Source: Rutpela maculata
Taxonomy: Eukaryota; Arthropoda; Insecta; Coleoptera; Cerambycidae
NCBI GenBank assembly: GCA_936432065.2
Contig: OW386291.2
Span: 13,927,821 to 13,991,820 of the forward strand
DNA: 64,000 nt
Direction: 5' to 3'
The notes below the pieces were generated by a model, which was not told the origin of the DNA, ran no database searches, and worked only from the letters and a program-made list of their open reading frames with translations. The position numbers and the translations under genes are program-made. Positions 11,816-21,598 of this stretch are shown in pieces. Position 1 is the stretch's first letter. Each line of letters starts with the position of its first letter.

Positions 11816-12115
11816 AAAAATGGGAAGTTTCAAAAAAATAATTTTATATTCCTGAATCTTGGTATAGAGGTATAAAATTGCATTCTAAATAACTTTTCTT
11901 AGTGGAATTTTTTCATATTTTGAAAAATAAAGGTACTTTATTAATGGTGATTTTTACAACTTTGCTTATAAAGCACCCTGTAGAACACCAAATCAAGTCA
12001 TTTTTGGTATACTTTAGTTTTACAACAAGCAGGACTCAATCCCCAAATACCATTCCAAAATTCCAAAATTTTTGGTCCATTACACCTCTTGTTACATCTA
12101 TCCTGGGGCACACTG
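11816..12115 (-). repeat. Right terminal inverted repeat of the mariner
   Basis: Reverse complement of 9986-10284, ending TCCTGGGGCACACTG. The outermost bases differ slightly from the left arm (GTGTGTGCC versus GTGTGCCCC). Confidence 0.92.
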
Positions 12116-12253
12116 CATAAACATTTTATTTATTATGCCTAGGCCGCTATATAAATGTGCCCCACGCTTTTAAATTTAATTACCTATCCATTATTTTTAA
12201 CTTTTTAGTGCGCTACTCATAAAACCGTGTTTTTTAATTTTTTTAAACCAATA

Positions 12254-12968
12254 TTTTACTTCCACATCCAGTGGAAGTATAGTAACGACAAAAAAATTTT
12301 AAAAAATTTTTATTGTTCAAATAGGCTTAAAATGTCAGAAAACGTCGAGATTTTAAGTTTGAGCGAAAAAAAATTTCTGTCTGTCGGTCTGTCTGTCTAT
12401 CTGTCGGTCTGTCTGTAACTTTTTTTTGTGTGCACGTTTACTCTGGAACCGTTTAAGATATTGACTTAAAATTTGGTACACGTATGTACTTTAACGAGAT
12501 CTGGAACTAGATTATATTTTCATGTTGTTCCGACGAAGGGTTGGGGGTAAATTGGGGTAAATTTGGGGTAAATGGGTAAATCAAGGAGGTGGGAGTCCAT
12601 AAAATTGGTATTTAGTATATACAAGGTCTCAAAAAAATGTTTGGCATTAGCCACCCCCATTACCACCCCCACCCCCTTATTAAAGGGGATGAAAAAAATG
12701 TGATTTAGTGTATGTACAAGAACCAGAAACCTCAAAATATTTTTTTACTTCATCCACCCCCACTACCCACTACCACCCCCCTATCACCACCCCCACCCCA
12801 CTACTGATGTGGGGTATCGTTTTATGGGTTTTTGGGGTAGAGGATTTCAAATATTATATTATTAAAGTTCCATAAACAATTATTTCCACATACATAGTTT
12901 TTTCGTTGTGAGTGACTTGGATAGAGAATCTGGATGTGGAAGTAGTGATTCCTTGGGCAGCGGTTTTT
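12254..12968 (+). repeat. Family 1 repeat, copy A (full length)
   Basis: The left end is a hairpin, ACTTCCACATCCAGTGGAAG. It is followed by GTATAGTAACGAC, a CTGT-rich simple repeat (near 12376), ACGTTTACTCTGGAACCG, a region of strand-asymmetric C/G runs, and the right end CTGGATGTGGAAGTAG then TTGGGCAGCGGTTTTT. The two ends form a 14-bp inverted repeat (ACTTCCACATCCAG). TA lies on both sides (TA before TTTTACTTCC, TA after GGTTTTT). It has no coding capacity, so it is probably a non-autonomous DNA element. Six more copies occur in this window. Confidence 0.85.
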
Positions 12969-13605
12969 TATATTTGATTTAAAAATTATTAGGATGACAA
13001 AATTAATAAATCCTATCTCATTCCTCTACCTTACATAATTTTAATAATTCCAGTAAATACTACAGTTGATTAAACTTTTATAAATGAAACAAATTACATT
13101 TTATCAGAGAAAAGTGTTAATCAAATCAGAATTTGCAGTCATCAATACCTGAAGGCAGCAATTTCCCGTTGATTTAAAGAAAGAGCTTCTTTGTTATTTC
13201 TCCAATTAATGTTTCTGTGCTGCTTAACTGCTTTGAAGTTGTTTTTCATTCTCTGAGAGGAGAATCATTTAGACAAACAATGTTTTAATTGGGGAAACAA
13301 ACTTGCATACTTCACCACAGCAACTCTTTTCAACTGCTCATTAGTCTTAGTAAAATTCAGGAAACTAGTATATACAGGGTTACTGCGCGGTAACTCGACG
13401 TATTCCTGTCAAGTTGAGGACCTAATTTCAATCATTTCAACTCACGTATATACAAAAGTTTTAGTATTCGAGATATTTCAATTGCCCACTTTTTATTGAA
13501 AAACCACAAATTTGTTTATTCAAAATTAAATTTAAAAATTACCACTAATTCAATGGTACAGATTTTAATTTTCGTTCTTAGATGACTCTTCAACAATGCA
13601 TTACT
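12969..13605. other. Non-coding DNA; possible mariner-type terminus
   Basis: AT-rich DNA without a gene. At about 13376 the sequence TATACAGGGTTACTGCGCGG resembles the start of a Tc1/mariner-type terminal repeat, but I see no matching inverted end nearby. Confidence 0.4.
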
Positions 13606-14075
13606 CAGGCCCGGTTCTAGACATTTTTCAAGTGTAAGCGGACGATATGTTGACGCCCCTATCTCAGTGACAATAAAACCGTAGGAACTTGTAATGGAGA
13701 AAAATTCTGCAAATAATTATCACAATTGCAATTTTCTTCAATGTTCATAGTTTCCCCAAGAATATTAACGACCAATGGCGAAATTATAACGATGAATGAA
13801 TATTGTACAAAGTTTCAATTTTAATAATTAATTGAACATATTTTTCCAGTCTAATACTAACATAGGTTTGAGTTTGGACGTTGGATGTTTCTTAAAAAGC
13901 TTATTTAGATTTACGTAGTATTTTCTACTGATGGAAATAATAGAATTAAGTTCATTTTTAGTGGAGAAGAGGTGCTCGTTCAGTGTTTATCGCATTTTCT
14001 TGTCCCTGTTTGGCGCCTTTTTCAGTTGGCGCCTTCTGCGACCACGTAGTTCGCAAGATTGTAGATCCGGTCCTG
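13606..14075. mobile_element. hAT-type non-autonomous element (470 bp)
   Basis: The ends are CAGGCCCGGTTCTAGAC and the inverted CAGGACCGGATCTACAA. The 8-bp flanks gcattact (13598-13605) and gtattacc (14076-14083) agree at six of eight positions, as expected for an aged hAT target duplication. No transposase remains; the short frame at the right end has no recognisable domain. Confidence 0.72.
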
Positions 14076-14179
14076 GTATTACCAACAGTAAAATGTCAAG
14101 ACTCAATGGTCCAAAGATGCAACAAAAAGTAAATGAAAAAGTTTATCAATTTTTTAATTTCTGTTAGAATGACGGCGAT

Positions 14180-15115
14180 TTATTGCAAAAATTCGTTATA
14201 CAATAATCGAAAAAATCATGTAAATAACATCTCTTTTTTATTAGCTTTTCAACGAGGTAAAAATGTTGTATACAAAAATAGTTTCACGAAAAAGTTCAAT
14301 AACAGGTGAGCAGGTAGAGCGGCGTTAACTGTTTAATATTTTAGAGAAAGTCCCATTTACCTGCTTTACCGATCCTACGAGTAGTTGAATACTTCGATAA
14401 GCTTCGGGATTTGTCGGGATTGTGCTTTAATATTATAGAAAAAATCACTAACCAGATAGATTCCGTTTTAGTGAAGCATTATGCTATACACAAATACAAG
14501 TACGTTTGTTATGTGACTACTACTCCACTTTATATTTTTTTCACTGTTATTCAAAATATGATGTTCCAGAACGATGGCTGTCCAGCTTGTTTTCGGATCA
14601 CAATATGTCAGTGGCTTTATGAAGAGTATCCAAATAATTGGATTGGTCGGGGAGGACCAATTCCTTGGCCTGCGAGATGCCCTGACTTAACTCCAATGAA
14701 TTTTCATGTCTAGGGCATATGAAGGAGTTGGTATAAAAAACACTGGTGAGCTCAGTAGAACAATTGAGGCAGAGGATAATTGACACAGTGGAACAAATGA
14801 AAAACAACTTCACTTCAAGATAACCCAAACAGAAGTGAGGAAGAGACTTCGTGTCTGTATGCGAAACATCTCATTTTGAACAAGATTTGTAATAATAAAT
14901 AAATTAGTCATCAACTTAAGACTATTGTGTTATCTAATTGTCAACATTAAGCTCCTTTCAAACAATGAACCTGCTCCTTCACCTATTAATGAACTTTTTC
15001 GTGGAACTTTATTTTTTTCATAACATGTTACCTCGTTAGAAAGCTAATAAAAAAGATGTTTTTTAAATGATTTTAACGACTAATACATTAATGAATTTTT
15101 GTAAAAACTAAAAAA
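14180..15115 (+). mobile_element. Mariner-like relic with long inverted repeats
   Basis: A left arm (about 14183-14320) and a right arm (about 14955-15112) are inverted copies sharing CAAAAATTC, ATTAGCTTT, ACGAGGTAA and CACGAAAAAGTTCA. Between them lies the end of a mariner transposase on the plus strand. The outer boundaries are not sharp. It is a separate, more decayed family from the copy at 9986-12115. Confidence 0.7.
14411..14880 (+). pseudogene. Mariner transposase C-terminal fragment
   Basis: The plus strand reads MMFQNDGCPA, then NWIGRGGPIPWPARCPDLTP. This matches the second catalytic Asp block (FQxDG) and the WPARSPDLTP block before the third Asp in DD41D-like mariners. The frame stops at 14711, but the similarity continues to about 14880 in broken frames (an MKELVYK-like segment, then RKRLRVCMRN near the C terminus). 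The N-terminal DNA-binding half is absent. It cannot encode an active enzyme. Confidence 0.75.
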
Positions 15116-15121
15116 AAAATC

Positions 15122-15181
15122 AGAACCGCCTCCAAAAAATATCTCTAAAAAGTAAGAAATAAAACTCAGTTTTACAAATAC
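15122..15181 (+). repeat. Dispersed 60-bp repeat, copy 1
   Basis: AACCGCCTCCAAAAAATATC and the following CTCTAAAAAGTAAGAAATAAAA resemble 51384-51440 (plus) and 53690-53740 (minus), which share CTTCAAAAAATGTCGCTAA. Its nature is unknown. All copies lie next to AT-rich sequence and near long inverted repeats. Confidence 0.45.
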
Positions 15182-15589
15182 CTGTCTACGTATTAGTGGA
15201 AAGTAGCAGGGAATTGTACCTATTACCAAATATCAATTTGAAGACGGTGTAAAAAAATTACGAATTTCAAAAGTACAATATATTTGGTAATAACATATAC
15301 TACGGGAGCCCACCCTAACTGTACGTGCACCTCCCGATCCTTTAGGACTATGTTTTTCATAAAGATTCAGGAACCATTTTAGACATGTCCTGAAAAAAAA
15401 ATTGGCTGTACTTTCAAAATGAAGTCCACTTAACACAAAAACTTAAAAAGATGGAGAAAAATTTTCGGCACAAAAAGCAAAGTGCATGAAATATTCTACA
15501 ATTTTGTTCCTATAGGTACAATATTTGGATAGGAGTTACCATTTTCCAGATGAATGAAAATATAAAATTCAGTATAAAACGTAAGTAAC

Positions 15590-16437
15590 ACCTCATTCTC
15601 TATCAGATTCACTATCATTGTCTCCCGATACATCGAATATTTCTTCCAGGTCTTCTTCCTCTATTGCTTCATTTATGATATCGTTATCATCCTCACTTTC
15701 CTCTATTATGATTTGATTTGGAATCATCTCCTGAAGAATTTCAGTAAGCGATTGAGGCAGTATTTTATCTGCTGAACACCAAAGAGGTTCTTCATTTTCT
15801 TGCCATCCATAATCATTTCAAGGCTTTGGAATATTGTGAATACCTTCGTCGGCTAATCGCCAAATACGCGTTGGTAAACACTCCTTTTCATATGCTCGAT
15901 AAGGCAAGCTCTTGATGGTGGAATCGAAGAAAAACCAACTTTAGTGTCAATTGATAAAGACAGATCTTTGTCACCACATTTCTGTCTAATGGCAATTAGG
16001 CGAAGCTCGTTCACGCTAGCGCATTTCTATGATTCATATATGGCGCATGTAAACTCCTCTAATGATGTGACTAATTTACCATCAATATTCCAGCTGCTCC
16101 CCAAATCTTGAAATGTTCGGTTATATTTGGTTTATTTGGGAGAAAGTAACATTTTTAGGAGTTTTATCTTTCCTTTTCCCTTAAAGGTGCTGACTGAGTA
16201 GCATCCAGTAAATGAACGAAGACCCAGTAATGCCGAACATTTTTGGGGTCCCTACTCTTCTGCTAATGCGGATTTGTTAATAAACCTTATTTTATTGCCA
16301 AATCCGGTATCAAAGAGTAATTTACATTTATTTTTATTAGAATAAGTCAGCAGAATCCAAAAGATGTTACTATCAACACTTTTGACCCTAATCTGTTCAA
16401 AACCCATTGTTACCGTTTTCGAGAGAAATGTCTGCAA
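15590..16437 (-). pseudogene. Decayed gene of a TE-linked family with an SFTGC motif
   Basis: Minus strand. The start gives MQTFLSKTVTMGFEQIRVKS, followed by VDSNIFWILL and FDTGFGNKIRFIN. After a break comes LGLRSFTGCYSVSTFKGKGK, then in further broken frames FRQDLGS-like and SVNELRLIAIRQKCGDKDLS and HMKRSVYQR. From memory, invertebrate genomes carry a large uncharacterised protein family with the order VDTDV, FGTGK, HAFTGCDT..GKGK, VNELR, HxKRAxYQ. This fits that order, with D-T replaced by Y-S here. Several frameshifts and stops make it a pseudogene. Its place inside a TA-flanked inverted-repeat element suggests the family is carried by a DNA transposon. Function is unknown. Confidence 0.65.
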
Positions 16438-16625
16438 ATTATAATATTATTACTATTGTTATTAATTTGTTCAGTTTATTTTATTTTTGTTATATTAATG
16501 ATATAAAGTTATATTATAAGCCTTACAATAATTGTCAAAGTTATTTCCTATAAATGATTTACCGATATATGAATTTCCATGTTTTCTTAATTTTGAACTC
16601 ATTTATCTGGAAAATGGTAACTCCT
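16438..16625 (-). repeat. 5' region of the SFTGC-family element
   Basis: On the minus strand this matches 20990-21178 (plus) and 24680-24905 (minus): GAGTCCAAAATTAAG-like, AATCATTTAGAGGAAATAACTT and an ATT/AAT simple repeat. It is cut at 16625 by the 5' LTR of the gypsy element. It ends in a TTGCAG-like motif just before the MQTF start, so it may include an intron acceptor. Confidence 0.6.
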
Positions 16626-16832
16626 TGTAGCGACTCGCTCACTTCTATTCACATTCTATTAACTTACAACTTACTGGAGTAACTACGAAGATATAAAATA
16701 ACAACAAATGAATATAATATTTTTACAATATAAGAAATTATATCAATTTTAATGGAATAATATTTATCCTAATAAACAGAAATTCGTACGTTTATTTAAT
16801 ATATGGAAATTATGGTGAAGGACACCATAAAT
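16626..16832 (+). repeat. 5' LTR of the gypsy relic
   Basis: It begins TGTAGCGACTCGCTCA. The first about 108 bp repeat at 20617-20724 with a few substitutions. The end is inferred from the primer-binding site that follows. Confidence 0.82.
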
Positions 16833-16848
16833 TGGTGATCCCGATTTG
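16833..16848 (+). promoter_or_regulatory. Primer-binding site, Trp-tRNA-like
   Basis: TGGTGATCCCGATTTG directly follows the 5' LTR. It resembles the complement of a tRNA-Trp 3' end (TGGTGACCCCGACGTG) with a few changes. From family knowledge, CsRn1-type elements use tRNA-Trp, which agrees with the pol sequence. Confidence 0.65.
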
Positions 16849-16979
16849 AAAATTGTTTCATCGACATGGTTTCGTCGTTTGAATTTTAATGCAGCCCTAC
16901 CAGAATAAACGGAAGTCCAGATACATAAATTTTAGAAAGTCCATTCTCCAGGAATCTTGGAAATCCAATTCCTATTAAA

Positions 16980-17217
16980 GATCATCTGACAACAGAGTGA
17001 TATTTTCAAAACGGCAATTACCACGCCTTTTGGTTTATTTGAATTTTCTCGGATGCCTTTCGGCCTGCGTAATGCTGAGCAAACATTTCATAGATTTATG
17101 GACGAGGTCCTTACCGGTTTGTCTTTTGTTTTTGTTTATTTAGATGATATCTTAGTGGCAAGTAATTCAAATGTGCAACATTTATAACATTTAAAACTTG
17201 TTTTTGAACGGTTAAAC
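16980..17217 (+). pseudogene. Gypsy reverse transcriptase palm fragment
   Basis: A plus-strand frame after 17010 reads KTAITTPFGLFEFSRMPFGL, then RNAEQTFHRFMDEVL, then FVFVYLDDILVAS. It therefore contains the TTPFGLFEF..MPFGL..A..TF block and the catalytic YLDD box. Before it, IPIKDHL suggests the YHQIP region with a stop. A TAA follows shortly after YLDD. The rest of the RT resumes at 18262, after the P-like insertion (HLKLVFERLNH on the left, QYGINIKPSK-like on the right). Confidence 0.85.
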
Positions 17218-17427
17218 CACAGAAAAGAGAACTACCAGAAACGACACTTGGGCTTCCCGCCAAAATTCCATTGCCGTCATTTTGTTGTTAGTACATCCGT
17301 CAGTTCATTTATTGTTTTAGGTTAAAACAATAAATGACAGTCTTAAAAGGTTTTAGTTTTATTGTGCTGTGAATAGGTAAAAGATCAGAGCGGAAAAGTG
17401 TTGTTAATAGTAATTTTTATTACCGAT

Positions 17428-18073
17428 ATGAGTAAACGAGGTGGAACAGTTTGCGCTCTCAAGGAATATCCAAATAGTACGACAGGAAAAGACATTAGTT
17501 AGGTTTCCTAAGGATCCCCAAAGGTATTTTATTATTCATGTGAATTATAAAATATTTCCAAGTAATTGTAAACCTTTCTTCTTTTAAGGTCCGTATAGTG
17601 GTTGGAAGCATGCAATCGTGGGGATTTGGCAAGTAAAAGTTCAGCCGAACTTTATAGCACTTTCAGGCCCGCGCCTAAGGATATGCTCGCCCGTGTGCAA
17701 GTCTTCATTCGGCGCCCTTTACACTATATTGTGGAGTGTTCAGTAATTTTTATTGTGCAGTAATTTTGCGCCCCCAGAAGCATGCGCAAACGTGCGGTGC
17801 ACCCATCGCACGCCCGTTAGGCGCGGGCCTGAACAATTTTAAGTTGTGCGCATGACAAATATGTATCAAAATAGATTGCTACCAACAGCACTACCTACTA
17901 GTTTCCCCCAACTTGATAGTTTAAAAAGAAAAATTTTTAATATTTCCCCAGAACAACCTCCCAGTAAGAACAGATTTTCTCAGGCGAGACATTGTATTGA
18001 TTTCAATACATTTTGTGACTTTATATTAAGAATACAATTGTTCGTAGAGATAATTTTATCCAGTTTACTTTAA
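17428..18073 (+). pseudogene. THAP DNA-binding domain of a P-like transposase
   Basis: ATG at 17428 gives MSKRGGTVCALKEYPNSTTG, then FPKDPQ at a probable splice donor (AAG/GTATTT at 17523). An intron of about 65 bp ends in TTTTAAG at 17588. The second exon reads WLEACNRGDLASKSSAEL. After a 168-bp MITE insertion (17664-17831) the frame from 17846 gives NRLLPTALPTSFPQLDSLKR, matching the closing AVPTIF motif of THAP domains. In-frame stops (TAG near 17499 and near 17596) and the MITE destroy it. The RNase H-like catalytic part of P transposase is absent. The domain call rests on the FPKDP, W..ACNR and ALPTSF spacing. Confidence 0.72.
17664..17831. mobile_element. hAT-type MITE (168 bp) inside the THAP exon
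   Basis: The ends are CAGGCCCGCGCCTAA and its inverted copy, TTAGGCGCGGGCCTG. Flanking octamers agcacttt (17656-17663) and aacaattt (17832-17839) match at six of eight positions. A related fragment lies at 36108-36238. It is much more GC-rich than its surroundings. Confidence 0.78.
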
Positions 18074-18299
18074 TAGTGTTAATATCCATTATAAATAGAA
18101 TTCTTCGAATAACGTAATTGCATTCAGCCTGTGTAAAGTTTGTTTATAAACATGCTGTTTAAATTTCCCGCCAAAATTACTAACAACAAAATGGCGAAGG
18201 TCACAAAAAAACATCAAAGGCGGTGCTGAGAGTGCCGCTTCTGGTAGTTCCTTATTCTGTGGTTAAACCAATATGGTATAAATATTAAACCGTCAAAAA

Positions 18300-18598
18300 C
18301 GGTGCTATTACCAGTTCAGTCGATAAAATTATCGACCCTGTTTAACCCATTTTATCTACTCGTCTGTAGAAACCCCATTACGAGTTTATGGCATCAGTAA
18401 AAATAACTCTTTTTACATATTATTTTGAGCTAAGTTCACTCCATTATTATCGAGTAGATATAAATTAATCGCTCTCGGTGGAATTTATCGATATTGGTTC
18501 TGTAATTGACTTTTAGGACAAACTCGATAAAAAAAATTATCTACATTAAAGTTATCGATGGTCGATATTTTTAGCGATGGAGACTGGTAATAGCACTG
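18300..18598. mobile_element. Non-autonomous DNA element (299 bp) inside gypsy RT
   Basis: The ends are CGGTGCTATTACCAGT and the inverted CAGTGCTATTACCAGT. The interior is rich in ATCGAT and TATCGA motifs arranged partly as inverted repeats. Removing it joins the RT frame (AAACCGTCAAA to GTGTGTTTTC), so it is a real insertion. The target duplication is not clear; AA is possible. Confidence 0.72.
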
Positions 18599-18609
18599 TA
18601 AGTGTGTTT

Positions 18610-20535
18610 TCGGAACTAGTAATTTGACCTTTTTAGGACATCATATTTCCTCACAAGGTATATTACCTTCTCCTGAAAGAGTTGATGTCATCAATAATTT
18701 TCCATTACCAACGACTCTTAAACAACTACAGCGTTTTATAGGTATGATAAACTTTTATCATCGTTTTGTACCTAATTTCGCTGAAATGTTGGTCCCTTTA
18801 CATTCCTTCTGTACAAATTTATCACATAATAAAATTGCGAAAATAGATGAATTTCCTATTACCTGTAGTTTCTTAAAAGCTAAAAAGGCTTTGGTTGATG
18901 CAGTTATTTTAGCTCATCCTTGTTGTGGTGATGATGCATTTTTGTCACTTACAGTTGATTGTTCCAATGTCTCCATGGGAGCAGTTCTAGAGCAACGAGA
19001 TAGCAAAGAAGTATTTACTCCTTTAGCATTCTTTTCGCGTAAGCTCACCATGGCTGAAGCCAAGTACTCAGTCTTTGACAAAGAACTTTTAGCCTTATAT
19101 TCTGCTATTAAGCATTTTAAACATTTACTAGAAGGTCGCAAGTTTATTTGTTTTACCGACCATAAGTCTTTAATCAATGCTTTATTCACGAAAGCTGAAA
19201 GATCTCCGAGGCAAATACGTCATCTGGAATATATTGCTCAGTTTTCTTGTGAAATTAAACGTATTAAACGGAGTAAAAATGTCATAGCAGATACCTTGTC
19301 ACATATTCATGACACATCTTCTTTGACCCATAGTGTTTCACCAATTCAAATCCAAAAATCCCCTTCATTGAATGTTAATTTCGATTTGAGATTACTATGT
19401 AAAGCACAAAAAGAAAAGACTCTGACCTTAAACACTTATTGTCCAATCAATCTTCAAATTCTAAACGTACTTTTAATTTAAAGAAAATTAAAATTCCAGG
19501 CTTGGATGAATTTATTTGGTGCGATGTTTCTCGTCCGAAACTACGCCCATATGTTCCGATTGTTTATAGAAGAATGATATTTAATATATTTCATGGCCTA
19601 TCTCATCCTAGGATTAAAGCTACTAGAACTTTAGTTACACATAATTATTTCTGGCCCAAAATGAGCACTGATTGCAATTTATGGGCTAAGACTTGCATTA
19701 ACTGTCAAGCTGTCAAAGTTTCACGTCACACTAGGAGCCCGCCAGGTGAATTCGAAATACCTAAGTGTAGATTTGACCATATTCATATAGATATAGTAGG
19801 ACTATTACCTCCATCCAGAGGTTACTCTTATATTCTGACAGTAATTGAACGATACACTAGGTGGCCATAGGTTTACCCTCTTAAGGATATTACTGCAGAG
19901 ACTGTTGCACGTTCCTTATTTCAGAATTTTGTGTGCCGGTTTGGTGTCCCCTTAACGGTGACTACAGACCAGGGAGTTCAATTTGAATCGAAATTATTTT
20001 GCGAAGTTTTTGGGTTTTCATAGAATTCGTACTACTACTTTTCACCCGCAAAGCAACGGAATGGTAGAACATTTTCACCGCTCTCTTAAAGCTGCATTAA
20101 CAGCAAGAGCTAATACGTCACATTGGGTAGATGAACTTCAAATTGTTTTATTAGCTTTCAGGACAATTCTCAAAGAAGATTTGCAATGTTCATATGCAGA
20201 ACTAATTTACGGTCAAACTCTACGGTTACCTGGCGAATTTTTCATTAAATCATATGATACTCCAAACATACCTATATTTATTGACAAGTTACGAAGTTAC
20301 TTTCACAATTTAAAAATTTTTTCTCCAGTTCCTCATGTTAATTATAAAAAAATTGTTAACCCTGAGATTTCCAAATGTAATTTTATTTTTGTTATAAACG
20401 AACCTTTACTCCACTGTACGAAGGTCCTTTTAAAGTTTTGTCCCGTACAGACAAGTTAATTACTTTTATTAAAAATAATAAAGTTGTGACTGTCAATGTT
20501 GTCAGAGTCAAACCTGCCTTTTTGTTGCAATGTTC
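18610..20535 (+). pseudogene. Gypsy RT end, RNase H and integrase, broken
   Basis: 18624-19481 starts with FLGHHISSQGI and FPLPTTLKQLQRFIG (RT thumb), then RNase H with D112 (VDCSN), E154 (DKELLAL), D179 (FTDHKSL) and D223 (VIADTLS, where ADxLSR is usual). A frameshift near 19440 leads into 19439-19870: an integrase zinc-binding segment (HNYFWPKM, CINCQ) and the first catalytic Asp in HIDIVG. A TAG (about 19868) and an indel near 20000 separate it from TVTTDQG (second Asp) and FHPQSNGMVEHFHR (Glu). The C terminus ends in a VVRVKPAFLL-like segment near 20520. All three enzyme activities are lost through breaks, not through missing catalytic residues. Confidence 0.88.
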
Positions 20536-20603
20536 CGCCATCTCATATTAGAAAGGTACATTTTTTCATTGACACTTTGCTTGATTGATTGTTCTTTTTG
20601 TTA

Positions 20604-20724
20604 ACGAGGGGAGGTGTGTAGCGACTCGCTCATTTCTATTCACGTTCTATTAACTTCCAACTTACTGGAGTAACTACGAAGATATAAAATAATAACAAAT
20701 GAATATAATATTTTTACAATATAA
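20604..20724 (+). repeat. Polypurine tract and truncated 3' LTR
   Basis: CGAGGGGAGGTG (about 20605-20616) is the polypurine tract. The LTR copy TGTAGCGACTCGCTCA starts at 20617 and matches the 5' LTR until ACAATATAAG at about 20724, where unrelated sequence begins. The last half of the LTR is missing. Confidence 0.8.
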
Positions 20725-20884
20725 GGGCTACATTCAATAGGCGGGTTGACCACGGTCGGACCTGTCAAAAGCGTTCGGACTGTGTGGTCCGACTTGATCA
20801 GCTGAGTGGTCGGTGTGGTCACATTTTAAAACCTGACTTGTGTGGTCAGAATCGTTCGACCCGTTTGAATTGCCTTCTTAAAAT
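20725..20884. other. Unassigned 160-bp segment rich in GGTC/TCGGAC
   Basis: It starts GGCTACATTCAATAGGCGGG and carries repeated GGTCGGAC, GTTCGGAC, GGTCCGAC and GGTCGGTG motifs in both orientations. It lies between the truncated LTR and a partial arm of the outer element. The start resembles some PIF/Harbinger-type ends, but no partner end is seen. Confidence 0.35.
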
Positions 20885-21598
20885 GGGACAGTAAATGGAC
20901 AAAAACCTTCTTTTACAAAAGAACGTGCATAAAATTTTCTACAATTTTGTTTCTATACAATATTTTGATAGGAGTTACCATTTTCCAGATAAATGAGTCC
21001 AAAATTAAGAAAACACGGAAATTCATATATCGGTAAATCATTTAGAGGAAATAACTTTGACAATTATTGCAAGGCGTATAATGTAACTTTATATTATTAC
21101 CATAACAAAAAAAATAAACTGAAAAAAATTAATAATACTAATAATAATATTATAATTTGCAGACATTTATCTCGAAAACGGTAACAATGGGTTATGAACA
21201 GATTAGGGTTAAAAGTGTTGATAGTGACATCTTTTGGATTCTGCTGGCTCATTCCAATAAAATTAAATGTAAATTACTCTTTGATAGCGGATTTGGCAAT
21301 AAAAGAAGGCTATTTAACATATCCGCATTAGCAGAAGAGTACGGACTTAGTCAGCGCCTTTAAGGGAAAAGGACAGTAACACCCCTAAAAATTTTACTTT
21401 CTCCCAAATATACCAAATATATCCGAACATTTTAAGACTTGGGGAGCAGCTGGAATATTGATGATAAGTTAGTCGCATCATGAAAGAAGTTATTGTTAAT
21501 AAGACTTCTTTTATTGCCAAATCCGGTATCAAAGAGTAATTTACATACAATTTTATTGGAATGAGCCAGCAGAATTCAAAAGATGTCACTATCAACAC
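20885..21598. repeat. Palindromic junction of two outer-element arms
   Basis: 20885-21480 (plus) and 21481-21598 continuing at 24655-24960 (minus) are inverted copies of the same 5' region of the SFTGC-family element. The turn is near 21480. Shared blocks include GATGGACAAAAACC, TAGGAGTTACCATTTT, ACAATTATTGCAAGGCGT and GGGTTATGAACAGATTAGGG. The outer 190 bp or so of the left arm is missing. Confidence 0.8.
21157..21363 (+). pseudogene. N-terminal piece of the SFTGC-family protein
   Basis: It reads MQTFISKTVTMGYEQIRVKS, then VDSDIFWILL and FDSGFGNKRRLFN, and stops soon after a GLSQRL-like end. It is the close counterpart of the minus-strand gene at 15590-16437, which continues to the SFTGC motif. 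Here that part is missing: the sequence after the stop (GKR-like, then SPKYTKY) corresponds only loosely, and the locus then turns into its own inverted copy. It is not functional as it stands. Confidence 0.6.

Larger units (their letters stand above)
9986..12115 (-). mobile_element. Mariner-like element with about 300-bp terminal inverted repeats
   Basis: The element is bounded by CAGTGTG and CACACTG, with inverted arms of about 300 bp and a transposase relic on the minus strand between them. A TA precedes the left end. The right flank reads CA then TA, so the right TA is either mutated or offset by two bases. Its length is 2,130 bp. The very long inverted repeats are unusual for mariners, which often have repeats of about 30 bp. 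Confidence 0.88.
17218..18261 (+). mobile_element. P-element-like transposon remnant with THAP domain
   Basis: The ends are inverted: CAGAAAAGAGAACTACCAG on the left and, read inward from the right, CAGAATAAGGAACTACCAG. They are flanked by gttaaac on both sides. The duplication is 7 to 9 bp depending on where the ends are drawn, because ggttaaacc is shared. Subterminal inverted segments (TTTTGTTGTTAGTA) lie inside each end. The interior encodes only a broken THAP domain, so this is an internally deleted copy. It interrupts the gypsy RT. Confidence 0.75.
16626..20724 (+). mobile_element. Ty3/gypsy retrotransposon relic, CsRn1-like
   Basis: It has a 5' LTR (16626-16832), a primer-binding site, RT, RNase H and integrase in broken frames, a polypurine tract and a partial 3' LTR (20617-20724). 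Gag, protease and the start of RT are deleted between the leader and about 16980. Two DNA elements (17218-18261 and 18300-18598) interrupt the RT. The pol sequence and a Trp-tRNA-like primer site suggest the CsRn1 group. The 3' LTR stops where unrelated sequence starts, so no target duplication can be checked. Confidence 0.88.

Noticed and set aside
15303..16625. A single intact TA-flanked element limited to this interval
   Set aside because: Its right end is not present here; the arm is cut by the gypsy LTR and the only matching right terminus is at 25193.
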